This document shows, in pieces, positions 11,986-21,576 of a stretch of DNA of 64,000 nucleotides. The stretch covers positions 121,643,897-121,707,896 of the forward strand of contig NC_057866.1 of the NCBI RefSeq assembly GCF_019393635.1, in the 5' to 3' direction. The translations under genes and the position numbers were made by a program. The first letter of the stretch is position 1. Every line of letters starts with the position of its first letter. This stretch comes from Dromiciops gliroides (Eukaryota > Chordata > Mammalia > Microbiotheria > Microbiotheriidae). The notes below the pieces were generated by a model. The model saw only the letters and a program-made list of their open reading frames with translations, searched no databases and was not told where the DNA came from.

Positions 11986-12541
11986 CAGTTTGAGCTTTGC
12001 ACTGTTTCCCCCCCCCCCCCAAGTTTCCCATGTAAGGAGAGTGCTCTCACAACTGTCTTGCAGCTACCCTTGAATCTCTGTCCCAGACCTCTCAGAGAAT
12101 CACACTCCGCTGAGGGAAAGTGCTGGAAATGACCCTTCAAACGCCCCTTCCCTATGCCACAAGTGCAAAAATAGTCGTCTGCCCGCACTGGACAAAGAGC
12201 CCGGAGCAGAGCTTTGCCTGCAGCTGGGGCAACGGGTGTTGGGGGAAGGCGAGGTGGGAAGGAAGGGGCAGCAGTAGCAGCGGGCGGGCAGTCAAGGAAA
12301 GGAGCTGGTGGCTGCAGGCAGCTAACAGAATTAGAAACGTTCCCTTTGGCCTAAGCCACTCCCCTTGCCCACAGCCTCTCTCCTGTCCAGTGCCGGCTCT
12401 CCATCCGCTCCAGGGCTAGTGCCAGGCACATTTCTGAAACTTCCCGAGCCTAACCTTCAGACTCCCAGGATCCGAGTGGCTCTGTCCTGGAGTGGCCCGG
12501 GGCAGCCCTGGACCTTAGGTGACAAACCCTTGCTTGTAGCA

Positions 12542-12886
12542 CAAAGCTTCTTAAACTTCGGGTCCTGACACCATATGGAGTCGCGTCACTGAATAAGGGG
12601 GTCATGAAAAATCTGGCCACAGTACAAGGTTATGCATACCTATTTTATCTACCTAACATACTCGATGGCGCGTACAAATTTCTCAGGCAAAAAGGGGTCG
12701 CAAGTGGAAAAAGTTGAAGAGGCTGCACTTCTTCCACTCGCGACCTCTTATTCGCCCGAGAAAGTTTTACGCAACCCTGGGTATATAAGTAGATAAAATG
12801 GGTATACAAATCAAATATTTACTGCCAAATTTTTCGCAAATTTTTCGACCCTTATGGGGTCGAAACACCCACTTCAAGAAGCTTTG
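12542..12886. mobile_element. Palindromic hAT-like nonautonomous DNA element
   Basis: The 345-bp element is a long imperfect inverted repeat. The left arm begins caaagcttcttaaact; the right arm ends with the near complement (acttcaagaagctttg). Inner matches include ATTTTATCTAC and TTTCTC-GGC...GGGTCGC-AGTGGA-AA-GT on opposite strands. It is flanked by an 8-bp imperfect duplication (TTGTAGCA at 12534-12541, CTCTAGCA at 12887-12894), the length and NTCTAGNN-like pattern expected of hAT-Charlie elements. No transposase is encoded. Confidence 0.75.
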
Positions 12887-13626
12887 CTCTAGCAAAAGCC
12901 GGGCTGCGTGTAACAAAGTCGTGGAGATGCCGGACCGTGGGGAACCTTCTTATGTGCGTCCCTGACAGCGGCTGGCCCGGCAAGGCAGCACTGAGGGGAG
13001 ACCTGGGAGGGCGACCGGCAGAGTTTTGCCCACCCTGGGGGAGAGGCAGAAGAAATCTGAGCGGGTGAAAGCTCCCCAGAGGCAATCTGAGATAGCTCAG
13101 TTCCAGACTCGCTCCCCAAAGGCTCAAAGTAGGAGAAGCGCTGCCACCAAAATGAGTTTCCCAACCCGCACAAGTGGGGCTGATGAGACGAACGCTGGAA
13201 AGCCGACTGCGGGGCCCCAGGTACGCCAAAAACACGGGCGAGCCAGGATTAACAGCAGCCGCCCCCGCGCTCAGCTAGCCCAGGCCGGGCCGGGCCCACC
13301 TTGGAAGGTGAAAGTCGTCGGGCTGAGCCCTAACAGGGCAGGCATCCACCTTAAGTGGGGAAAAGATGAGGACCGAAGTATCCCCGACTCCTTCCACCGC
13401 CTCCCTAAAAAGCTCAAGAAACCCTTCCCATGTGCCCCTGGTGGCACCCTAGACGGGGTGGGGGGGGGGGGAAAGCCAGTTGGGAGAAGCGCAGGCTCAA
13501 GAGGAGAGATGCTGAGCACCTCTGGGAGATGCCGCAGCAGCTCCCCTCTGGAGACGGCTATTCAGCCCTTCCCCAGGGCGTTGGGCTCCGGGGGAGCTGG
13601 AGCTCTTTGGGGGTCGCCGCCCTTAC

Positions 13627-13692
13627 CCGCTCAGGCTGGCCCAGGATTTGGGGGTAGCGCTCTTCTGGAGGTAGGGGAGGGAACTGTTTCAT
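13627..13692 (-). CDS. CORIN: CORIN first coding exon (cytoplasmic N-terminus)
   Basis: The minus strand encodes MKQFPPLPPEERYPQILG and then QPER, ending exactly at a phase-0 donor GCGG|GTAAGG. As I recall it, human corin starts MKQSPALAPEER, followed after about 21 residues by the VLRAD segment, so both the sequence and the position of the junction fit. Corin is a type II transmembrane serine protease that converts pro-atrial natriuretic peptide in heart cells; this exon would be only the short cytosolic tail, and the membrane anchor and extracellular domains lie in exons off the left edge. An in-frame ATG nine bases upstream (13701) would add MFS. The exon lies in a CpG-rich block 18 kb downstream of NFXL1 in the same orientation, as in human. 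The 22-codon match is short, so identity rests partly on synteny. Confidence 0.8.
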
Positions 13693-13970
13693 GGAGAACA
13701 TGCTCCCTGGCGCGCGCGCCTGCTGCGTCTCTCCACTTTCTTCAGTCTCTCTTCCACCCCTCTCCAAGCCACTGGAAGAGGCCGAGCGAGCACCGCCGCC
13801 TTATCTATCGCCTTCAAAAAGGCACGTGCTGAGCAGCCGGGGCCGGGGGGAGGAGGCTGCTCATTTTGGCAGATCCTCCCCCCCACCATCACCCCTAGCC
13901 GAGGCGCCCCCCCTCCTTTTTCTCCTCCCACTTTGAGTTCCACCTATAACGACTCTAGAAGAATAATTTT
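13693..13970 (-). other. CORIN: Probable CORIN 5' UTR and transcription start region
   Basis: The stretch between the proposed ATG and about 25-30 bp below a TATA-like box (13993-13999) is GC-rich with many CpGs and no stop-free link to another exon. The start site near 13965 is inferred only from the TATA spacing. The in-frame ATG at 13701 lies inside it. Confidence 0.45.
13800..13830 (-). promoter_or_regulatory. GATA pair and CACGTG E-box in CORIN promoter-proximal region
   Basis: The minus strand reads GCGATAGATAAGGCGG, two overlapping GATA cores of which AGATAA is a full WGATAR match; just beside it is the palindrome GCACGTGC (about 13822-13829), an E-box. CORIN is a cardiac gene and GATA4 control of its promoter has been reported, so the GATA match is relevant; function here is inferred. 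Confidence 0.4.
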
Positions 13971-13992
13971 CAAATGCCCCCCCCCCTTCTTT

Positions 13993-13999
13993 TTTATAA
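13993..13999 (-). promoter_or_regulatory. TATA-like box upstream of CORIN exon 1
   Basis: The minus strand reads CTTTATAAAAAAG next to a C/G-run, about 300 bp upstream of the CORIN start codon. It is the only good TATA match in the GC-rich block and faces the right way. Confidence 0.45.
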
Positions 14000-14212
14000 A
14001 GAGCGTATTCTCCACGGGCAGAAAGAAGTCTAAGAGGTTGTCCTCAAACTCCCAGGACCTACTACCTCCGCAAACCCCAGGGACAGCATCACAGTGCTGA
14101 AGGGGTGGTAGTTGAGGTTGAGAAGAGATAGAACGTACAGCGTGTGAGTGAACGGAAGAATTACTTTCTGCTCTATAAACTGTCCAAACCTCTCCTTTTC
14201 TGCACTCCTCTT

Positions 14213-14234
14213 CCCCCCCCCCCCCCCCCCCCCC
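14213..14234 (+). repeat. 22-base poly(C) run
   Basis: Uninterrupted C's just upstream of CORIN's promoter region. Confidence 0.85.
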
Positions 14235-14254
14235 GCGAGCACGAACTTCTTGCT

Positions 14255-14480
14255 TTAGTCGGAGTTTACTAGCTTACGCGTAATCGGCCAAGTAATGGCA
14301 GGCACCAGCTGTAACAGGGGCAATTAGAAGCAGAGCGTTTTCAATCCAAAGAGGGATTAACACGGTGCTCTTCTTTAGGGCATAATTAGCATTAGGTGTA
14401 GGCAGCTTCAGCTGTGTAATAAAGCAACCACCTAGTCTAATCCATCTTTTTCAGTGGTTCTGCCTGGATCCGGGCTACTA
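14255..14480. promoter_or_regulatory. Motif-dense non-repetitive block upstream of CORIN
   Basis: About 220 bp without recognisable repeats lie between a 22-C run and a truncated SINE. They hold several homeodomain-type cores (CAATTAG, ATAATTAG, GGATTAA, CTAATCC), two CAGCTG E-boxes and a T-box-like TTAGGTGT near 14390. It has the look of a conserved noncoding element, but conservation cannot be tested here. Confidence 0.35.
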
Positions 14481-14512
14481 CTGTAAAAATCCCAGTCGGG
14501 CTGCTCTCAACG

Positions 14513-14665
14513 TGTAGGTGCAGTGGATAGAGCACCGGCCGTGGAGTCAGGAGTACCTGAGTTCAAATCCGGCCTCAAACACTTAACACTTACTAGTTAT
14601 GTGACCCTGGGCAAGTCACTTAACCCCAATTGCCTCACCAAAAAACAAAAACAAAAACACCAAAA
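14513..14665 (+). mobile_element. CORE-SINE, slightly 5'-truncated
   Basis: Starts at 'gtgcagtggatagagcaccg'; complete core and tail. It marks the distal edge of the CORIN upstream block. Confidence 0.85.
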
Positions 14666-15122
14666 AGGAGGTTTTGAGGCAAAGTATAGTTAACTTCTTC
14701 TCTGAGAAGTATCCATTACCCAATTCCCCCTACTTCCCAAATTTAGATTCGCCAAACTCATACTCTTCCTAACCTAAGAATACTGGAGTTCAGCTTCTCA
14801 GCACTTATTCTGAAGTCCATCTCATGATGTGGCCACATAAGTGTGTGTGTATAATTAGTTCAATCACATCGAATTATTGTTTTCCTTGACATTCAGAGAG
14901 TATTGGAGGTTTCAAGATGTGGTCATGAATCTGATTTTAGCGATCAGATTCAGACTAATGAGAAAGGAGCTTGAACTAAGTTTTCTACAAAACTAATGCC
15001 ACCAAACCACAAAAGGTGCTTTAAAAATAAAAATACATAAAACAGCGTGCATTTATTAAGTATGCCTTCTATGGGCCAGGTGCCGTGCTAGGCAGGTGCT
15101 ATGCAAAAACAAAAAGAGCTTA

Positions 15123-15282
15123 GGGGCCGCTAGGTGGCACAGTGGATAGAGCACTGGCCCTGGAGTCAGGAGGACCTGAGTTCAAATCCGGCCTCAGACA
15201 CTTTATACTTATTAGCTATGTGACCCTGGGAAAGTCACAACCCCAATTGCCTCACCAAAAAAAAAAAAAAAGGGGGGGGGAG
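15123..15282 (+). mobile_element. CORE-SINE
   Basis: 'ggggccgctaggtggcacag' to an A/G-rich tail; AGCTTA flanks on both sides. Confidence 0.9.
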
Positions 15283-15319
15283 CTTAAATGGATTGGAGCT
15301 GAGAAAAAATTGTTCCTCG

Positions 15320-15480
15320 CAGAGGTGGCACAGTAGAGTGATAGAACTGGAGTCAGGAAGACCCGAGTTCAGACACAAACAAGCTTGTGATGCTAGGCAA
15401 GTTCCTTACCTTCCCAGGGTTGTTTGGGGGATTAAATGATAATTGCTATGCAACCCCAAAGCATTGTCTAAATGCTAGCT
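15320..15480 (+). mobile_element. MIR
   Basis: 'actggagtcaggaagacccg' and 'gatgctaggcaagttcctta' are MIR blocks. Confidence 0.55.
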
Positions 15481-16154
15481 AGCTATTATGATGATGAAAG
15501 TCATATGATAATTGGGGGCAGCTGAAGAGATCAAGAAAGGCTTGACATATAAGGTGGTGCATAGGCTGAATCTAGAAGCATACTCTAGGAATTCTGAGAG
15601 GCTCAAGGAGAGCTTTCCCAGCATGGGGACAGCCAAAGCAAAAGCACTGCATGGGGAGATGAGGTGGTAAGGAGGCAACCGCCTGGCATCCCAGCTCACT
15701 TGTTTGTACGGCCTTGGGGAGGCTAGTTAATCTCAGGATCCTAATCTGCTCGCTTGTCTCTAAAGTCCCCTTCAGTCCTCCATGTGGGATCCTATGAATT
15801 CAATGAATTTACAGCTGCCAAGAAGGCTTCCTGTATGCTTTTTTCACCTTCTCTGTCTTCCACTTTCTGCCCCCTGGTGGAGGTGGTTAAGAAAGCCCTG
15901 AAAATGATCTTCAAGTAAACCGAGACCAGAGTTCTTAAATGTTTCGTAGTTTTTGTTGTTGAGGAGGAGGGATAGAATACATAATTTACCCTCTGAATAA
16001 TTACCTATAGAAGACACCTGCTACAGTGAGCGTTCATCAGGTCTCTTCAAATGAACAAAAATGAAAGACAATACAACCTTCCTCTGAGTATTAGTCTCTT
16101 AAAGTCATAAAATTTAAATCTAAACAAATCCTTAACTTTACCCAACAAACCACA

Positions 16155-16330
16155 TTCAAGCATAGGAAACTGGTCCTAGGAGGCACCTTAGAAATCATCC
16201 TAGTACAGCCCTCTTATTGTACAAATGAGGGGACTAAAAAAAAAAAATGAGGGAGCTAAAACTGAGAAGGGTAAAATGAAAAAGGTCACATAAAGAATGG
16301 ATTAAAACTCCAGTTTCCTGAATCTCACAA
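16155..16330 (-). mobile_element. MIR fragment
   Basis: 'aggcaccttagaaatcatcc' and 'aaatgaggggac' are decayed reverse MIR blocks. Confidence 0.45.
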
Positions 16331-16541
16331 GAATTAAGGTATCTCTTGATACTGGGGGGGGGGGGGGGGGAGGCTGTGTCAAAAGAGCTGTAAACTTACC
16401 AACTGAATCAGAATATATTCTTCTTTGCCTAATTTTACTCAGATACAAACGCACATATCAGCAGGTAGTTATGAAAAACGAGGCGAAAATTTTTCATAAG
16501 TCCTTGTAATGTAGAAAATACACTTTTGAAAAACATGATCT

Positions 16542-16702
16542 GGGGGCAGCTAGTGGCACAGTGAATAAAGCACCAGCCCTGGATTCAGGAGGACCTGGGT
16601 TCAAATCTGGCCTCAGACACTTGACACTTACTAGCTATGTGACCCTGGGCAAGTCACTTAACCCTTATTGCCCTGCAAAAAAAAAGAAAGAAAGAAAGAA
16701 AG
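16542..16702 (+). mobile_element. CORE-SINE with GAAA-repeat tail
   Basis: Flanked by AAAAACATGATCT (16529-16541 and 16703-16715), an exact 13-bp target duplication. Confidence 0.92.
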
Positions 16703-17328
16703 AAAAACATGATCTTATCCCATTTGCATGCCATATTTACTCTATGATAAAAACTATATAAATTCTTTTAAAATGACTTTTATTTGAAGAAAAAAATGGA
16801 GTGGCTCCCTTGCTTAGCACATATCAAGGTCCTGTCCACCTAGCTGAGGTTATTGACCAAAAAGAAAAAAGGTAGAAGATGAGTAAATTTATAGGAAAAT
16901 GTGGTATTAAGTAAAAATTCACTGAGAACATGCATTAAAGAAAAAGCAAATTAAAACAGGATAATTTACAGAAACTTAGAGATGTTAAACTAAGTTTTAT
17001 TCTCATACCTGATCCACTTTGATACTTAAACCAACAACAACCTGGCACAGTCATAAGATTTAGTGCTGAATATTATGTATTCAGCCCAAATTTAACATAG
17101 CTTTATTTTGGGTATAATCCCCATTTTACAGAGGAGCAAAGTAAAATTCTAAGAGGTTAAGGGAAGGTTTCACAGAGGATGTAGCACTCAGAATGTAAAG
17201 AGTATAGATAAAAGCAAACAAATAACCAATGGGAATAATAATTAAAATGCAAGGACTTTAAATAGGGAAGATAGGATGGGTGGTGGTAATCTTTTGAGAG
17301 GAAACTTGTTTAAAATTAATACAAGTAG

Positions 17329-17466
17329 TGGCAGCTAGGTGGCGCAGTGGATATTGCACCAGTCCTGGATTCAGGAGGACCTGAGTTCAAATTTGACCTC
17401 AGACATTTGAAACTTACTAGCTGTGTGACCTTGGGCAAGTCACTTAACCCACGCTGCCCCATTTAA
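17329..17466 (+). mobile_element. CORE-SINE
   Basis: 'ggcagctaggtggcgcagtg' to 'acgctgcccc'; AATTAATACAAGTA flanks, with an (AATT)n expansion at the right end. Confidence 0.9.
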
Positions 17467-17645
17467 AAACCTTCAATTAATTAATTAATTAATACAAGTA
17501 AAATGTCAAGGACCTACCATCACCATAAAAAAGGAGAAAAAAGGGGAGCACATAAAAAAAATTAGACAAAGGAAAAGATAAACTTAATGTGACACATGTT
17601 CCTCTGTCCCCTACACAGTAGGATGCTGGTAAATGTTTAATAACC

Positions 17646-17648
17646 AGT

Positions 17649-17692
<44 letters not shown>

Positions 17693-17745
17693 CCCTCCCC
17701 CACCCCACCCCAGTCTCCCTTTCCCTCTCCCTCCCTCCCTCTATA
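17646..17745. repeat. (TC)n microsatellite with C-rich extension
   Basis: About 22 TC units followed by C-rich pyrimidine sequence. Confidence 0.9.
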
Positions 17746-18136
17746 TGTGTATGTATATATAGATAGATACATATACATATATATTTACAATATTAGTTTA
17801 ATCTTAAACTGTATTATTAACATATTCCACATCACTTTCTTAAGTCTAAGCTGTCAACAAAACCATGCATCAAGTCCTAATTTGTAGTGTTTGCTGATTT
17901 CCAAGATGTGAATGCATACTCTGAAAATTTGACAATTGTCTCTCACAAGCCAATTCAAGCTGGTTCTAGAATATGCCTGTCCCCACTCTACTCAGCTACT
18001 TTACACTGGCTTTTGTAGGTTGGGTCCCCAAAGGGATCCATTATTTTCAGAGTTGTAGGCCGTAATCTTTTAAGTGACTATCTTCCTAAAACCATGAACC
18101 CCCACCAGTATACTTTTCCTTAACAATCAGCCAGTG

Positions 18137-18277
18137 GGGGCAGCTAGCCCTGGATTCAGGAGGACCTGAGTTCAAATCTGGCCTCAGACACTTAACACTC
18201 ACTAGCTGTGTGACCCTAGGCAAGTCACTTAACCCCAATTGCCTCATGAAAAAGAAAACAAACAAACAAAAAAAAAA
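18137..18277 (+). mobile_element. CORE-SINE lacking the A-box region
   Basis: After 'gggggcagctag' the copy jumps to 'ccctggattcagg', so about 24 bp of the tRNA-like part are missing. Exact 16-bp duplication AACAATCAGCCAGTGG on both sides. Confidence 0.9.
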
Positions 18278-18889
18278 CAATCAGCCAGTGGACTCAGTTC
18301 TTCAGCAAAGGAATTACTTTAGCAAATGGTATAGCAAGAACACTAGTTATAAAGGATTTCCTCCAACACTAGAAGAACCTCTTTCCATAAATACTTCCAG
18401 GCGCTGGAGTGGGGAAAAAGGTAGACATAAACTTAAAGTACAGTTGTAGTGAGGCACTCATGCAGAGAATACACATGGACAAGGTAATTCATGACTTCAT
18501 TTCTCTAGATGATCCTCAAAACATTAGCTATGGAGCATAATGATGATGATGAATCACGTTCATCTGGACTCTTCAAAAGGCAGTTCTGAGTCAAAGATCC
18601 AGGGTGGACTGAAAAGGGGACCTGCACAGGAGTGACATTCCCAAGTAGGAAGGTTTAGTAAGAAAGAAGAAAGTTCAGAAGCCACCACCACCAGCAGTCT
18701 ATCCACAAAAATAATCAGCATGTCTAAATTATACCAGTGATATCCAACAGGAACAAATAAAAATGGAAATTCTATTTTAAATTACTACATAATATATAGA
18801 ATGCTTGGGTCTACCTTCTAAGATGTGTGCAAGAACTATATAAATGCAACTATAAGCCACTATTTACCAAAATAAAAACAAACCTAAAT

Positions 18890-20021
18890 AATTGGGAAAA
18901 TGTCAATTGCTCATTGGAAGGACAAGACAATATTGTAAAAGTGGCAATACTACCTAATTTGCTTATTCAATTTCATCTCAATCACTATTAAAGGTTTACT
19001 TTCTAGTACTAGAAAAAATATTGGAAAAATTCATATGGAGGAATAAAGGACAAGAATTTCAAGAGAAATAATGAAAGGAAATGGGAACAAAAGTGAAATC
19101 TCAAACTATGCTACAAAGCAATAATTACTTTAAAACAATTTGGTGCTGGTTAAAAATAGAGATTAATCATTGGAACATATTAGGTATACAACATACAGAA
19201 GCAAATGTATCTAGTACCTTAATATTTAATAAATACAAAGACCCTAGTTATTGGATAAGGACTCATTATTTGACCAAAAAAAAAAAAAAGCTTGGAAAAT
19301 TGGATAGCAGCATGGGAGAAATTAGATTTAGACCAATACCTCCACATTATACCAAGATAAGCTCCAAATGAGTATGTGTCCTAGATAAAAAAAAGGTCAC
19401 ATAATAAATAGATTAGAGAAACATGGAGAAAAGTTCATGACCAAATAAGGAATAGAGAGGATCACAAAAGACAAAATGGACAATATTGATTACACAAAAT
19501 TAAAAAGATTTTACACATAACAGAACTAAGATGCAAGTGAAACAAATGGGGGAACTCTATTCAACAAGACTCTCTGACAAAGGTCTCATTTCCAAGATAT
19601 ATAAGAAACTGCTTCAAACTTATAAAAAAATTAATCATTCCCCAATTGGTCTACATATACAAACAGACAATTCTCAAGGAAAAAAAAAAACCCAGGTTGT
19701 TTGTAACCATTTGAAAAAATGCTCTAAATCACTTCTAATTAGAGAAATGCAAATTAAAGCAATTCTGAGTTTCCATCTCATGCCCATCAGAGTGGCACAA
19801 AAGATAAAAAAAGGGAAATGATCAAGGTTGGAGGGACTGTTGGAAAACAGGCACATTGATATACTATTGAACCCATGAATGGCTACAACCATCTGAAAAG
19901 CAATTTGGAATTATACACAAAAAGTTACCAAAGAGTGCATGCCCTTTGACCCAGCTATAGCCCTGCTAAGCCAAAAGAAATCAAAGAAAGAAGAAAATGC
20001 TCTTAATGTACAAAAATATTT
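18890..20021 (+). mobile_element. L1 ORF2 C-terminal segment, forward
   Basis: Decayed L1 ORF2 downstream of the reverse transcriptase, through 'tctcatgcccatcagagtgg' to 'gtacaaaaatatttata', where it stops short of the L1 3' end. It abuts an oppositely oriented L1 segment at 20022. Frames are broken by stops and frameshifts. Confidence 0.7.
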
Positions 20022-20504
20022 ATAATCAATTATGCTAATTGTTTTCCTAATGTTGAACCATCCTCACATCCCTGGGATAAATCTAACTTGATCATAATGA
20101 ATGATTTCTTAGAGGAATCACTAGTCTAACAGGACTATTTTTAAATTTTGAAGCCATATTTATTAATGACATTAATCTATAGTTTTCTTTGTGTGATTCA
20201 TCCTTCCTTGTTTTAGGCATTAGGACAATGAAAGGAACTTAGTACAGTGCTTTCCTTCTCTATTTTGGAAAACAATTTGTGTAGTATAAGTACTATTTGT
20301 TCTTTAAAAGTTTGATAGAATTTCCTTTTGACTCCATCAGGACCTGGAAGTTTTTTCTTTAATAGAAAATATTGGAGAATAGAATTGGAGAATATTGGAG
20401 AATAAATTTCCTTTGTAGTTAGTTCTATTTCCTTTTCTGAAATTGAATTATATAAGATCTCTATTTGGTCATCTGTTAGTCTGGATAGTTTATATTTTTC
20501 TTTC

Positions 20505-20646
20505 TTTTTTTGGAGGGGCAATGAGGGTTAAGTGACTTACCCAGGGTCACACAGCTAGTAAGTGTCAAGTGTCTGAGTCTGGATTTGAACTCAGGTCCTC
20601 CTGAATCCAGGGCTGGCGCTTTATCCACTGTACCACCTAGCTGCCC
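20505..20646 (-). mobile_element. CORE-SINE nested in L1
   Basis: Reverse copy in the minus-strand L1; flanked by TTTATATTTTT copies. Confidence 0.9.
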
Positions 20647-21430
20647 CCTAGATATTTTATATTTTTGAAGAAATTCCTATATTTTTTGTTCTTGATTGTT
20701 TTAAAGCAGTTTATAATAGGTTCTAATAAATCTTTTTATCTCTTCTGATTTTGTTGCTTTTTACTTTGCTATTTTGTTATTTTTCTGCCCTCTCCTTTTT
20801 AATCAGATTAAAGTTTATAAATTTTACTGGTCTTTTCAAAGAACCAGCTTTTAGTTTTACTGTTTCTTTAAGGGTTTTTTGTTTTAATATCTCCTTTACA
20901 TGCTTGTTTTAGATTTCTTTATGTGCTGGATTTATAATTTTTAAAATGCTTTTTCAGTTCATTAATTCTTTTGCCTGGAGGCTACTTTAGTTGTACCCTA
21001 GAAATTTGTGTATGTTGTTTCATTATTAATTTCTTTCATAAAAGTGTTAATTGTTTCTATGATTACTTAGGATTTCATTGTTAAGTTTCCACTTGGGTTT
21101 GTGTCTTTTATTTGTAGTCCCTGAACTGATTAGTTTCTTAATTTCATTGTTATCTATAAAAATGTATTAATTAGAGCTGCCTTGTTACATTTGTTTGCAA
21201 TATTTCTTTGCCCTAATACATGGTCCATTTTTGCAAAAGCTCCATGCAGTACTAAGCTAGATATATATATAAATATCTCTCTATATATTTGTGTATGTAT
21301 ATATATACATATATATATATATAATCTTATCATTTCCATTTAGAATATCCACAAGTCTTTTAACTCTAGTTTCTCTAGCAATTTGCTCTATTCTGTATTT
21401 TCCCTATTGTTTATCTTTCTATTGTTCTTT

Positions 21431-21576
21431 TTAAAAAAAGTTAATTGGGGGGGGCAGGACAATGAGGGTTAAGTGACCTGCCAGCTAGGAAGTGTTAAGT
21501 GTCTGAGGCTGGATTTAAACTCAGGTCCTCATGAATTCAGGGCCAGTGCTTTATCCACTGTGCCACCTAGCTGCCC
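21431..21576 (-). mobile_element. CORE-SINE nested in L1
   Basis: Reverse copy with a short deletion in the core; flanked by ATCTTTCTATTGTTCTT on both sides. Confidence 0.9.

Larger units (their letters stand above)
12120..13960. promoter_or_regulatory. CpG-rich region around CORIN exon 1
   Basis: Unlike the AT-rich rest of the window, this block is GC-rich with frequent CpG and several GC-box-like runs; CpG density is highest from about 13150 to 13860. It contains CORIN exon 1 and the start of intron 1. It is interrupted by the palindromic element at 12542-12886, which is itself CpG-containing. Confidence 0.6.

Noticed and set aside
10665..12132. Open frames of 442-444 codons (Ser/Pro/Leu-rich) and their minus-strand Arg/Glu/Gly-rich counterparts
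   Set aside because: They exist only because the polypyrimidine repeat lacks stop codons in all frames; no splice signals, no conserved motif and pure simple-repeat composition.
1..13626. CORIN exon 2 (membrane-anchor exon) within the window
   Set aside because: No minus-strand frame with an acceptor, a phase-0 start and a long hydrophobic anchor was found; it probably lies off the left edge.
13026..13832. 268-codon plus-strand open frame over the CpG-rich block
   Set aside because: It does not begin with ATG, overlaps CORIN exon 1 on the other strand, and GC-rich sequence is poor in stops. No domain is visible.
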